Assembly (NCBI GenBank): GCA_015680685.1 | Contig: MNCI01029685.1 | Coordinates: 87,537-151,536, forward strand | Source: Gnetum montanum | Lineage: Eukaryota; Streptophyta; Gnetopsida; Gnetales; Gnetaceae | Length of the DNA stretch: 64,000 bases | Reading direction: 5' to 3' | Shown here: positions 35,774 through 48,839 of the stretch, piece by piece | How positions within the stretch are numbered: position 1 is the stretch's first letter | How the letters are laid out: every line of letters begins with the position of its first letter | Notes under the pieces: generated by a model | Database searches by the model: none | What the model was told of the DNA's origin: nothing | The model's input: the letters and a program-made list of their open reading frames with translations, nothing else | Made by a program: the position numbers and the translations under genes

Positions 35774-38075
35774 CAGCTGGGTAGGGATTTCACCTTGCAT
35801 CGTGGGAGCAAGTGGTAGTGGAGCTATTGGTAGAAAAGATGCAGCCAAATGAGAAGGATGATATGCTTGTGGAATATTTCCTCTAGAAGAGGGAGTCCCA
35901 TAATACTCGTAGGCTTGGTAGTGAGGTTGAAGAGTGATATGACCAGTAGAGTCACGTGGAGAGATTGGCTACTACACGTAATATCCATATGGGTTAGGTT
36001 GCCGGTAAGGATATTGTTGTGGGTGCTACCATTGTTGATATTGCTCAATTGGTTGTGGTGGAGTTCCACTGGGATAATATGTTAAGGGTTGGTGGAACTT
36101 CCTTGGGTTACCTTTAGAATAAGGTAACCTTCAGGGTGTTTGCCTTTTGTTTAATCGTGGGTTAAGTTCATACACCCCAAACTCCTATAGATGTGAGATT
36201 ATACAACAATATCTCTTAGGATGGTCATATTGACATATCTCACATCCACTATCATTGTCTATTTCCAAATCCACAACCTATTCAATGATGGAAACTTTGC
36301 CCTTACCCTTGCTACATGCATGTTCAACCTCTTTCTTTTTTCTTTTCTCACTACCTTGCTCTTTAGACTCCTCTACTATTTTAAGAATAGTTTGAAATCT
36401 ATTGTCTAGGGAATCCCACATTTGGTCTACCTTTGCCAAAACTTCTGATGTCATCTTTTGGATAGGCAAATTTTTCCTATTCACCATGTCTTCGAGTGGT
36501 AACTCTTCTTCATCCTTACAAAATTTTACTCCCCTCTTCCGAAAGGAAGGATCTCGGTTATAATATTCTACACTTTCTCTCTTCCATAGCTCAGCTTCTT
36601 CCTTATCAACTTGCTCCAATAGTCTTTGAATTTGATGGGACCTAAGCTCGGATAGTCTCCCTTGGGCATAAGTCCCAAGGGTCCTTCTTGTTTCATGTTT
36701 AAGCCCATCCACAAGATGGCATAGTTGATCCCTTTGCAAATAACCATGGCCAGGACAACGATGTAATAGTGCATAGTATCGGTCCATGGCAGCATCCAAG
36801 GGTTCATGTCCTTGTTATTTCCAACCTTGGATTTACTTTCGCAAATTAGACACTCGAGAGTATGTTTGGTACTTGTCATTAGATAGTTCTAACATAGTAC
36901 TCCACCTACCAATGGATTCTGGTTCTAAAGACCAGTACCAACTTTTTGCCTCTTCAACTAATGTCCATGGGAACAACTTAAGTTTTTTTCATTCGTTCTC
37001 TATGTTCTGTAAGGAACATGCATCATGGAATGCTTGTAAATGATTCTAAGGATCAGTGTTGTATCCCCCTTCAAATCGTTGGATGTTGTTCATATCTAAT
37101 CTCTTGATCCTACTATCTTTCTAATGCCTTTTTGGAATTCTAATAGCCTCATTCATGTCCAACATACTTTGAGTAGCAAGGAGGGGTTCATCATGATCAT
37201 CTCGTCCATGGCGTCTATGATGCCTACATTGTTCCCTACTCTCTCTTCTTCTATGTTGTGACTCTCTAAAGTTCCCTTGTACCCTTTCCTAGTTGTTTTA
37301 TCTATGACTTTCACTTTGTCTAACTTTATCCCATGGTCTTTTTCTTTATGACCACATCTGGATACTGAAGGAGAGGGTGAAGGAGATTATGAAGGTGAAG
37401 AAGAAGGAGAACCATCACCATGATGGTATCTGCTACCTTCTCTTGTGCAGTCTCGGCCCTGATCACGATTGCTATCAGAATGTCCACCTTTATCATGAGT
37501 TAATGTCCCTTTTTCAGACCCTTTGTGCCCATGGGTATCAGAACCTAGGTTATGAATAGTGGAATGAAGGTTCTAATACACAATCCCTTGGCCAAAGTCA
37601 AGGGGAGGAACATCATTGTGTGGGAAACTACCTAAGGTAGGTTCACCACCCTCATTTTTTCTTAAGACATGTGGGGCATCCCAGGATCACTTACCCTTTA
37701 AAGACTTATGATGTCTCTCCTATTACAAGTTCCTTTGACATTGTGCCTCTGCGATATGATATTCTCTTGAGTCATGGTCTTGCACAATGTATCTGCATGT
37801 AAGTGCAGCATGCCAATTCATGTGAGAGCATGAAGAAGCATGCTCAGGACTGAACGATCAGGAGGTAACACTATGTTACCTTCTAAATCTCGCCAATGCA
37901 GTTGTTCATCTTGATGGAGGATAAAGGTGAAGTTTGGTATATATTCATTGGGATGAATATATACCACTTGAACTTGTTAAGGTACTAGTGAATCAACATC
38001 ATGTGTATTACACCACTGACTGTTTCCTGTTTCAAACCTAGGTGATGAGGCGCTTTTGTATGAAGAAGGAGACAT
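35774..38075 (-). pseudogene. element B gag relic
   Basis: Start ATG at 38075 (MSPSSYKSASSP), followed by FTFILHQDEQLHWRDLEGN. The longest open part, 36278-36799 (173 codons), has MDAAMDRYYALLHRCPGHGY, DQLCHLVDGLKHETRRTLG and AKVDQMWDSLDNRFQTILK. The Pro/Gln/Tyr-rich tail lies at about 35780-36170. Confidence 0.8.
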
Positions 38076-38192
38076 ACTTGTCTATTCAGTGTGCAATGTA
38101 TTCTTGTTTATTATTTTCTCAACCAACACTAACAATTCATTCCAATGATGTGAATGATTTCCTATGTTCTAGTTAGCACACAAACAACTAAG

Positions 38193-38210
38193 TCCCTAGC
38201 AACAATGCCA
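38193..38210 (-). other. element B primer-binding site
   Basis: Minus strand TGGCATTGTTGCTAGGGA beside the 5' LTR: the tRNA-Asp site with transitions at the CpG positions. Confidence 0.8.
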
Positions 38211-38211
38211 A

Positions 38212-39007
38212 TGATGAGCAGCAAGGTACCCCTACACTCAACCATATGAATACGAGCGTTTCATGTGTGATCCGGTCAAATTCCAAGAACTAAGTGCTTA
38301 GGTGCCCTTGTGGAATAATGACAGGTTGGTTGATCATTGTCTTCCCAATCTTACCTGTATGTCATGATTGTATGGTTAAGTATGCTTGAGGTATATGATT
38401 TTTATAGCTTTTATGTTTTTATGTCCTGTACTAGTAGGGAAGGAGAGAGGTAACTAAGTGACTAATTTAACTTAACTACTCATTAACTAAGTTCTAACTA
38501 ATCCTAACACCAGCATCTATTCCCACTTGTCGTACACATACTGAACCAGTGCAACACTACCAGGATTACCAAACGCTAATCGTTACTAGGTTACCAAGTG
38601 TTACACACATCCTCAAAGTGGTCGTGCTTGTGTAATTTAACGATTTTCTTAATTGATCAAAATGAATTTTTGTGCTAATAAAAGAAATGTACAGTGCATA
38701 AAATAAAATAAAATAAATGCATAAGAAAAAAAATCTCAAGTGCTACAAGGATGAATCAAAGAGCTTGTCTTTATTGCCGTACACAAGATGCGCTCAAGTA
38801 CACAATGCTCGAATAAAGATCCGTCCACACTTAGACCCCCTACTATGGGCACTTGGAAAATACTCTAACTTTCAAACAGACTATAAGAGTTTTGATACTT
38901 GACTGCTAAAATACATTTTTCAATTGTGCACCTAGGCACTGTATTTATAGGCTTGGAAGCAACTACTCTAATAATTAGAGTAATTGCTAGAATAAACACT
39001 CTCATCT
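38212..39007 (-). repeat. element B 5' LTR
   Basis: 796 bp, TGATGAG...CTCATCT on the plus strand. Only one or two ctaataattag units are present near 38965-39000, against many in the 3' LTR. Confidence 0.9.
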
Positions 39008-39426
39008 GTTAGTGTTCTGATTCTTCTATCACAAGAATGCTCAACAATAAAAATGTATGCAGACTCTAAGTTTTTGTGATAGAAACCAAAATTGTAACAC
39101 TACTATGAGTTTGATGTATTTTGGTACCATTTGTTCTCCTATCAAGAACATTTTATAGACCAGAAAAAATACGTTATGAAAGATTCACTTTTAGTTTAAA
39201 TGGGAAATATGATACCATTCTTGTGGAAACCATTACAATAAATTTAGTTGATTTCAATTTTGAAATCATTAGTTTTCCATAACATATAAACAATTACATT
39301 AAAACTTTTCATAACATGTAAACGATTACTTTGAAACTTTTCATAACTCATAAATGGTTACATTGAAAATTTCCATAACATGTAAATGATTACATTGAAA
39401 CTTTTTGTAACATGTAAATGGTTACA

Positions 39427-40030
39427 TTATCCCACTTGGTCTCCATATTTAACCTAATATCCATCAAATCCAAATTTTAAGAAATAAGTACAAAAATCCT
39501 TTGAATGTGAGTATTATCTTCCATGCATTAAATTGTATTATTTCTCAAACTTATTATTTATTTGGTAACTAAACTTTATGAATAAACCCAATGTTTATTC
39601 TAGGTTCTACCATGTGTGGATTTTCTCTATTAACTATATGCGTGAACTAAATATCAGAAAACATCACAATTGAATAAGAGTTTCATTAAGATTGTAAACT
39701 CATATGTACAAATTACATTATGAAATCAAGTTCCATTTGAACTACAAATCCTTAAATAACTTCGGTGGCATTCCTTTTATCAAAGGATATGCTATCATCA
39801 ATTTAGTACTTATATGCTCAATAATCACATTCATTTCATTAATACATTCCCTTATGGCTAAGTACTTTATGTCAATATGTTTACTTCGACTGCCACTCTT
39901 ATTATTCTTATCCATAAAGATAGCAGCTAAATTATCACAAAATATTCTTAATGGCCTAGATACAGAATCTACAATTCTAAGGCCTAACATGAAACTCTTC
40001 AACCATACACCATGTGAGTAGCCTCAAAAT
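39427..40030 (-). pseudogene. copia RNase H relic and polypurine tract
   Basis: 39742-40002 encodes RIFCDNLAAIFMDKNNKSG, then RSKHIDIKYLAIRE and KLMIAYPLIKGMPPKLF, the conserved end of copia RNase H (IFCDN-x-AAI, KHIDI). The polypurine tract aagtgggataa lies just before the 3' LTR on the minus strand (39427-39440). Confidence 0.85.
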
Positions 40031-40499
40031 AAGAAACAAACTCTGCCTCCACTATGGAAATAGCAACCAAATTTTTCTTTCCACTCCTCTAGGATACAAC
40101 TCCTCCAGCTAGCGTAAAAACATAACTAGATGTTGATTTCCTAGAATAAACACAACTAGCAAAGTCTAAATCGAAGTAGCCAACCACCTCTAAATTGTCA
40201 GTTTGTCTATACATAAGCATGTAATCTTTTGTACCTTGAAGATACCTCATCACCTTCTTTGCAATCCTCTAGTGGTCAATGCCTAGATTACTCTGATATT
40301 TGTCCAACACTCCTACAATAACTACAATGGTAAGTCTTGTGCAAACCTAAGCATACATTAGGCTTCCAATAGCTAAATTATATGGAATGTTGTTTATTTT
40401 TCTTTTCTCTAAATCATTCCTAAGACACTGGTTTAAATTGAACTTTTCACCCTTCACAATGGGTGCTATACTTGATGAACAATTTTTCATCGAGAACCT

Positions 40500-41341
40500 T
40501 TCTAAAACTTTATTGATATAGGTTTCCTATAATAGCCCTAGAATACATCTAGATCTATCCCTATGGATATTAATGCCAATGACATGAGATGCCTCACCCA
40601 TATACTTCATGTTAAAGTTCTTAGATAGAAATTATTTCATCTCATATAGAAATCCATTATCATTAGTCGCAAGAAGGATATCATCCACATATAGAAAAGG
40701 AAATAGATTTTGCTTCCATTGACCTTCTAGTATATACATAGATCCATAATGTTCTCTTCAAAATCAAATGAAGTGATAACATCATGGAATTTTAAATACC
40801 ATTGATGGAAGGCATGTTTCAATCCATATATGGATTTCTTGAGCTTACATACCAATTGCTCACCACTACTAGGGCAAAATTCTTTAGGTTGTTTCATATA
40901 AACCTCTTTCTCTATATCACCATTTAGAAATGTTGTTTTCACATCCATTTGATGTAATTCAAACTTAAAATGGGCAACCAATGCCATAATCACATTAAGG
41001 GAGTCCTTAGATACAGAAGAAAAGGTCTTTGTGTAATCTATTCCCTCTTTCTAAGTGAACCCTTTAGCAACAAGTCTTACCTTATATCTTTCAATGTTGC
41101 CTAATGAGTCTTTCTTTGTCTTGAAGACCCATTTGCATCCAATGGTTTTTACACCATCAGGCAACTTGGCAAGATCCGAGACTCCATTATATGACATAGA
41201 GTTCATCTCATCTTTCATGGCATCATAACACAAGTCAAATTTCTTACAACTCATGGCTTGTGAAAATGTTTCGAGATCATTTTTGGCTCCTATGTTATAG
41301 TCAGACTCCTTTAGATACACTATATAGTCACTATAAATCAT
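40500..41341 (-). pseudogene. copia reverse transcriptase relic
   Basis: 41051-41341 encodes the RT N-terminus (TIGCKWVFKTKKDSLGNIER, YKVRLVAKGFT). 40727-40993 encodes ELHQMDVKTTFLNGDIEKE and LVCKLKKSIYGLKHAFHQWY. The catalytic YVDD is intact near 40679-40700. Stops separate these parts. Confidence 0.88.
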
Positions 41342-41833
41342 TGATCACCTTACTCTAGTAGATCTCCTTAATGTTAGTTCATCATTCTTCTGAGGAGCAT
41401 GATGTTCAATAGCCTATTCAATAGGTTCTTGTATCTATTATTCAACTAGATCTACTACTTCTTGATGAGTAGTCTATGGGACTTCAATGACTGGTTGTTG
41501 TTCATCATGCATTTTTTCTCTAGGCATGTTGTGTACAATAATCAATTTATCACTTGAAGTAAAGGATTAAGCATTTGCATGATCTTTCTTAGGAACAATG
41601 TTCCAGGATTGATTGCTCCCACTAATCAAGTCATTCTCAAGAAATTTAGCATTCCTTGATATCACAAACCTAGTAATATGTGATGGACAATAAAATTTGT
41701 ATTCCTTAGATCATTCAGCATATCCAATGAAATATCCACTTATGGTCCTTGGGTCTAGCTTATTTTCTTGTGGATTATAGACTCTTACTTCTAACGGGCA
41801 TCCCCAAACACGTATATGTCACAAACTTGATTT

Positions 41834-42102
41834 TCAATGTTTCCATAATTCAAATGGTGTCTTTGAGATAGCCTTGGTTAGAATTCTATTTAATATATAC
41901 ATAATCTTCTTAAGAGCTTCAGTCCAGAAGGACCTAGAAAGCTTGGAGCTACAAAGCATACTCTGCACCATGTCCAACAATGTATGGTTTCTTCTCTCTA
42001 CCACACCATTCTGGTCAAGAAAACCAAGCATAGTGTAACAGGCAACAATCCCATGCTCTTGAAGAAACTTAGCAAATCAACTAGGCACTTGTCCATCATC
42101 AG
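41834..42102 (-). pseudogene. copia integrase, C-terminal half
   Basis: Encodes GQVPS, then FLDQNGVVERRNHTLLDMVQ and SFWTEALKKIMYILNR, conserved copia integrase sequence with the catalytic Glu region (NGVVERRN). Element C separates it from the first half at 52149-52450; joining the flanks at ATCAG restores GGEYYGRYTDDGQVP. Confidence 0.85.
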
Positions 42103-42985
42103 GGATGAGTGGTGAGGTATTCCTACACCCAACCATATGAATCACAAGCATTCATGTACGATCTAGTTGAATTCCATAGATCTTAAGTTCTTAAGTATAC
42201 TAGTTCTAAGACGTAAAATCTAAACGTGGCAATCATTGTCTTCTCAACTATACTTGTGGAGCTTACTTGTATGGTTAAGTCTAAGGCACATGATTTTTAT
42301 TATTTTATATTTTATTTTTCTATGATTAATAACAAGTTAAAACTTAATTTATGAACCACTTTAATTAATCTAATTGCTAATCAATAACTAACTATCCTAA
42401 CATAAGTATCTGATTCCACTTTCCATGCACATCCTAAACATGTGTAACACTGGTAAGTTTTCAAATGTTAAGCATTGTTGGGATTACCAAGAGTCATACA
42501 CATGCTTGAAGAGGTTATACTTATGTGCTTAATTAACTTCTATTTAATCTAGTTAGCTTTCTTGATCTTAATTACTTAAAAGCATTAAAGGAAATTGCAT
42601 AAAAACATTGATGCATGAATAAAATATTTAAGCTAGCCAAGGTGCTACAAGGTTTGATCATAAAGCTCATCTTTATTGCCGCACACACTACCATGCTCAG
42701 GTACAACAATGCTCAAATAAAGATCCATACACTCAATGACTCCTACTGTGGACACTTTAGAAAATATTTGAACTCTAGAGAAGAGAAACTACAAGAGCTT
42801 TACTATGCTATGACAAAAACTATATCAAAACTATCTGTCCAAGCACTTATAGGTTGGCACGTAACCCATAATATTAAATATTTGACATCACATCTTGGGG
42901 CCCGATATCGAGTATCTGATATCAAGGTTCCAATATTCGATATTAGATACTCAATATCAAAGCTAGACAAAACATTTTTCATCAC
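42103..42985 (-). repeat. element C 3' LTR
   Basis: 883 bp, GGATGAG...CATCA on the plus strand. U3 near 42900-42960 is rich in ATATC units such as gatatcgagtatctgatatc. The complement of the polypurine tract, cacccccacaac, follows. Confidence 0.9.
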
Positions 42986-44950
42986 ACCCCCACAACTAAA
43001 TGAAAACTCATCCTTGAGTGAAAAAAAGGAGGAACAAGTTCCTTACAAAATATTGGAAAGGTATGGGATCATTGACTAACATGCAATTGACTTAGACAAA
43101 ATAGTCAAACTCTAAGTACCCAAGTGTATAGATTTACAATTGTTTTACAAAATTGGATGTTCATGATAATAGAATTAAACACCCTGAACAAAACTAACAT
43201 CCAACTCCTTTGGTAGTTGATGAACAAGGAAGAAAATTCAATGATCATGAAGGGTCCTTGTTGCATGATGTTGCCCCCTCTTCCTTGGTGAATATGGTCT
43301 TGCTTTCAGTCCACGCTTCCCATTGCAATCATAACAAAATCACAAATTAGTGTGCAATGCATAACATATAGCTTTTAAGTACCTTTTCTCATCAATGGTT
43401 ACACTTGGCTAGTTTGTGATTATGGTGGATTGATTCCTTTAATAGTGTTAGCAAGAAGACTAAAAAATAGGGTGAAATAGATAAGCAATCCATAAAATTC
43501 TAAACAGTTCAAATGTGATGGAGTTCTTGGAGAGGGTTTAAGAATTCATAATAATAAAAAGAGGATTTCATTGAAAAACATTGTAAAGATTTTGCACAAT
43601 TGGATGTCAATGATGAGGCACACAAAAGGATTTGATTGTAAGAATGTCAAGGATAAAAAACTTAACTAACCCAATCAAAAAATATGTAAGTGCATCCTCC
43701 CCAAAGTAAGCACATGCCCTTTATTTTCCTTACATAACTTCAAATTGAGGAGTCCATGGGCCCCATGGATGATTAATGGTTATGAAAAGTTAAGTACAAA
43801 AACTTGAAAGAAACTACCTAAGAATTTTGACACATCAAACCAAGACATCGAACCATAATATGAAACTGATAGCAAGGTGAGACATGGAAACCATAGATGG
43901 ATGAGGGACTGTGGAATGAAGTTCTCGATTAAGGTCATATGATATCCCTTGTGAATTTTGTTGTTAAATGATTTGATAAAATTTATCTTTAGTCTAGACT
44001 AAAACCAACCACATTCGATGACTTTGCATCGCCACTTTAAGACTAGTCCATCCCCTTGAGATTCAAGAGTGCTCTCACAAAACAACCACTGTTCCTTATT
44101 ACAAAAGAAAAGAGAAGTAGGAAGTGAGGAAGGGCATTAGTTAGGGGGAAACTTCAGGCATGGGTAACATGTCTTTCTACTCCCATAACCAGTGCTTGTA
44201 ACCTGTTTATTTTGTCTAAGGGGTGTGCTCTAAATTACCATCATTTTTTTTACTGGGAACCACACCATGAAAATACTTATTCAACTTCCTATTATTGGTC
44301 AACATGGAATGGTAAGAAATCCATGAAAACACACATGCATCCAAGTAAGTAGAAAGGCATAAAGAGTATTGAGTCCCCTTGAAGTCACATCCTATTCAAA
44401 CCTTTCAATCCTTTCCAAATCCAAAAACTACCAAAGTTACAAGTTCGTTAAATTTTTATTAATGGAAAAGGGACCTCACACTTCTAGAACAAGAAAAACC
44501 ATAAAGTTTGTGAATGGGTAGATGTTGTGGACTCACTACCTATTTCATGGAAAAGAAACCATGTCCTAGTTATGAGTAACAAAATTCAAAGCTAGAATCC
44601 AAACACCAACAATCAAATAACTGGATAGAACATGCCACATCAATGAAACCATCCTCTACGTAGTTGGCAATAAGGTATGTTATGATTAAAACATAATAAG
44701 AAAATCACATCCAAATAAAGGAAAATATACAAAAAATTGTAAAATATTTAAGAAAAATAAAATGTACTAACGATGTTGTAAAATAAAAATTTTGAAAAAT
44801 TAATAATGTAGAAAACAAAAAGGTGTAAAATAAAGAATGCGTAAAACAAAAAAGGTAACAAGGTGTAAAGAAAAAATGTTTAAAACGGAATGATGAAAAA
44901 CTAAGGAGCCACTTATATAAATAGCATGGAAGGCCATCTCCCTCATAACT
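42986..44950 (-). other. element C 3' untranslated region
   Basis: No long frame on the element strand. The end near 44935-44955 (catctccctcataactaag) matches 31855-31873 in B, which ends pol. AT-rich throughout. Confidence 0.6.
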
Positions 44951-46180
44951 AAGTTGAAGAGAGGAGATTTAAAAGATTGAGTGTGGTTGTCCATCCGATG
45001 AGGCATTTGTTGCACTCACTTGCTTAGGCTCATGGAAAGGCTTAACTTGTTGCATGTTGACCAACTACTTTTTTTCTAGGCTCTCAGGTTTGTGGATAAT
45101 ATGGCCCTAGAAGGGAAAGTTTCATAAATGATATAAGGTCCTCCCCACAATGTTTGGAACTTATTTTGTTAAGATACATATGTGGGGTTCTAGAAGAGGA
45201 TCTTATCTCCTAGTTGAAATTTGGCTTTCCTAATTCTAAGGTCATGGAGCTTTTTGTTGAATGCCGTGTTTGACTTGTTAGATGACAAGGCCACCAATCA
45301 GTTTTCTTCTAATAAGTTAAGATTCATTAATCTTTCTTTTTATGCTAGACTTAAATCAAGCTCAAGGTCATAGGCTATTGAAAGTGTACGAAGCTTAGAT
45401 TGAATAGGAAGTATTAGTAATTTTCCATACACCAACTCATAGGGAGAATAGCCTATAGGAAATTTTGATGTTAAGTAGTAGACCTAGAGGGCATCGTTGA
45501 GTTTTATGCTCCAATCTTTCTTATATTTGCTAATAGTTCTTGTTAGGATATTTTTGATTTCCCTATTTGTAACATCAACTTAACCATTGGCTTGAGGGTG
45601 ATAAGGTGTTGTTAGTTTATGTTCAACCCCTAAGCGTTGCATAAGCTTCTGAAAGGTAGTGCCTATAAAGTGGGTTTCATTATTAGAAATTAATGCACAT
45701 GGCATACCAAAGCTATTTACAACATTCCATCATACGAATTGAGCACTAGTAGAAGATGTACAGTTAGTGACAGCTACTACTTTTGCCCATTTTGTACAAT
45801 AGCCAACAATGACTATAATGTATGCCTTTCCATTTGACATGGGTGTAATGCGACCCATGAAATCAATGTCCTATATGTAGAAGGGTTCCAATGGTTGGAT
45901 CCATTATTGAGGTCCCTCCATTCAAGCAGTCATTCTACCATCTCATTGGCAACATTTACAAGAGTGGACAAATTGGTGAGCATCCCTAAAAATTGTTGGC
46001 CAATAGTACCCTGCTATTATGATTTTAATAGTTGTGCATCTCCCAACATAATGGCCCCCACAATTACCTTCATGAGCATCCTAGAGAATGCATAGTTGAT
46101 CAGCATCAAGGACACACCAACAAACCAAGCCATTAGCACACATCTTGTAAAGTTTTTCATTGATCTCCATGAAACGTTTT
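44951..46180 (-). pseudogene. element C integrase relic
   Basis: Parallel to 31889-33070 in B along its length. Stops and small indels throughout; no long open frame remains. Confidence 0.7.
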
Positions 46181-46367
46181 ACCTAGTAAAGAAACTATTG
46201 TTTCTTCTGGTGGTCCAACCCTTGTGGCATCTCCTGGGTGAGAACATAGGTGAGAATTCCATCATACCATTTAGGCTTAATGGGAAATTTTTTAGTTATA
46301 GCCCTAGCAAAGAGAAGTTCATCAAGAAACAAATCAAATAGTGGACCTTCCTCCTCTATTTGTCCAA

Positions 46368-46664
46368 TCACAACCAAGACAAGTGGTTAGTGACCACATT
46401 CTTAATTCCTTTTCGATCTACCATCATATGATCAAATTCCTGTAAGATCATCAACCACTGTATGACATAGGGGCTCATCGTTGGCTTGTTTATTAGGAAG
46501 TGAAGAGCACTATGATTAGTGTGCACAAATACTTTATATCCAAGCACATAGTACCTAAATTTTTCCAGAGCAAACACCATGCCATTAATTCTTTTTTGGT
46601 GGTGATGTAGTTCAATTGTGCATCCAAAATGCTTCAACTTGTGCAATAAATGTAATATGGACAT
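46368..46664 (-). pseudogene. element C RNase H relic
   Basis: Open for 98 codons: GMVFALEKFRYYVLGYKVFV, HTNHSALHFLINKP, GIKNVVTNHLSWL. Asn replaces Asp in TDHSA and in ADHLS, so it should be inactive. Confidence 0.8.
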
Positions 46665-46699
46665 TTCTTGTCATCCAACTACATAAGCACAGCTCCCAA

Positions 46700-47950
46700 G
46701 GCATAATTGATGCATCTATCATAACATGAAATGGTCTAGATCAGTTGGGTGCCTATAGAATTGGAGTTTCTACAAGTTTTTCCTTCAGTTGTTGGAATGC
46801 TTTTTCACATTTCTTGGTTTAGAAAAATGGAGCACCTTTCTTTGTTAGCTCAACCAATAATTTTTCCATCTTAGAGAAATTCTCAATGAATCACCAGTAG
46901 TAGCCAATGTGTTCAAGAAATGACCAAACATCTTTGATGGTTTCTGGTTGGCAAGTTATTCCTTGGATGATCCTTATTTTTTGGGTTAACCTCAATTCCT
47001 ACTTGTGATATTCTATGCCCCAATACAATGCCCTCCTAGACTATCAAATAACTCTTTTACTAATTGAGCCTAAGGTTTATTTCAACACATCTTTTTAATA
47101 CTTGCTCAAGATGATCCAAGGCTTGCTCAAATGTAGCCCCATAGGTAGAGAAGTCATCCATAAAGACTTCTATCCTACTACCAATCTACTATTCAAAAAT
47201 TTTAATGACCAAGCATTGGAATGTAGTAGGGGCACTGCACAGAACAAAAGGCATCTTCTGATATGCAAAGATCCCCCAAGAACTCATAAATGTTGTTTTG
47301 GCCTAGTTCTTTGGCATGATCTGGATTTGGGTATAGCCACTATAACAGCTATAAAACTATAATAGTAATGCCTTGATATGGTGTCTAATACTTGATCAAT
47401 GAATGGCAATGAAAAATGGTCCTTGAATGTTGCCATATTCAATAGTCAAAAATCAACGCAGACCCACCACTTACCATCTTTCTTTAGCACAATCACAAGT
47501 AGACTAATCCACTCACTATCCAAAATGGGATAGATAAACCCTACCTTGAGGAATGGTTCAATTTCCTCCTTGATTATCTGCTTCAATTTGGAATTCAATC
47601 ACCTCTATGGTTGCCTCTTTAGCTTCATGGTTGGGTCAGTGTAGATGCAATGTTAGCATATCCTAAGATCAATCCTAATGACTTCAAGATATAACCAAGC
47701 AAAGGATATCAACCATTTTTCAATCACATTCAAAAACATCTATTTTTGTTCAAAAGTAATATTTGCATTGATTATTACTAGCTTCCCGTTGTTTAATAAT
47801 ACATGTTCCATGCCAGTAGGTAGAGTTTTTAATTCAAGGGGCTCTTACTTGAAATTTTCAGGAATTTCTAACTCTTCCTAATCAATTTCATCATTTGCAT
47901 TATTAGGGAGTTGGTAATGAACTTTCCCTAGTTCATCCATGCCTACAACA
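46700..47950 (-). pseudogene. element C reverse transcriptase relic
   Basis: The minus strand parallels B RT. The catalytic box VFMDDFSTYG is intact near 47145-47175. Adjacent stops follow RLN near 47060, as in B. Confidence 0.75.
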
Positions 47951-48174
47951 TATGCACATGTCAAGCTCTCAGTAGGTTCCATGCAAAGTGTGCTACTTTC
48001 AAAATCAACGGTCATCCATTGGGTATCCTCTTGTTTTGCAGCTACTGTGTATAGACACATTTGAATATCAGCTTCAAGTGCACATTTCTTACATGTGGAG
48101 ATGGATGCTCATTTCACAATCTAGAGTTTTTACACACAATTGCACCCTATATCACTATATGCAATACATGGAAC

Positions 48175-48839
48175 TCACTTCTTCTCGATCTTTCCGAATG
48201 CATTTTTCTTAGATATCTCTAGGGAAACATCTCTAATGTCCATTCTTACATCAACAGTGCTTAGCCATGCCCTTCCCATGATGATTGGGAAGTTCCCTTT
48301 ACAGTTATCTACCTTGATTACTAAGAAATCAACAAGATAAGACCACACATAGATAATGGTCATAATGTCCTCTACCAGTCCCAATGGAACAATGATGGAC
48401 TAGTCTACCAATTCTAATATAATATTTCTCCTTTTGAAAGGGGGTAGGTTTCATGAAGTATACATCTCATGAAAAATCAGATTGACACTAAAACTTGAAT
48501 CAAGAAGAGCTTTACATTGCTCATTCCCGGCAATCTGCAAATAAATAAAAGGACTTCTAGGATCAGCTGATCTTCTAGGAAGGTTCCCAACATGGATCCA
48601 ATTAGATACAACATAAGTAAGCATAACAGTATGGATCTTAGGTGGCATTTTTTTTGAAGGGGATTCAAAGGAATTAGATCAAGAGAGAGATGGAGAAGCA
48701 AGGTTGCCAACCGCATGTATATGTAAGGGCTTGGGTGGATTGTTCAGTCAAAAAAAGGATCTTTTCATGTTTTATTATCTGAACCACTCAGTTGATGAAC
48801 TAATTGTAGATTAACCACCCTAGTAGCATTGTGTTGCTA
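48175..48839 (-). pseudogene. element C aspartic protease relic
   Basis: 48451-48648 includes CKALLDSSFSVNLIFHEMY, with Ser for the active-site Gly. 48175-48384 has NFPIIMGRAWLSTVDVRMDI. The frame begins after TAG 48837-48839, the position shared with A, B and E. Confidence 0.75.

Larger units (their letters stand above)
28954..39007 (-). mobile_element. element B: near full-length Athila/Tat-like element
   Basis: 10,054 bp with both LTRs (28954-29913 and 38212-39007), primer site, gag, protease, RT, RNase H, integrase and 3' region, all decayed. Flanks are ATTAG (28949-28953) and GTTAG (39008-39012), one mismatch. It sits in the copia 3' LTR; removing it restores the alignment with the other copia LTR. 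Confidence 0.9.
28822..39426 (-). repeat. copia 3' LTR, split by element B
   Basis: 28822-28953 and 39008-39426 align with the 5' LTR (55479-55961) on either side of element B. Near 39275-39426 a unit of about 31 bp (taacatgtaaatg, then attacattgaaac) is repeated about five times, against three in the other LTR. Confidence 0.85.
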
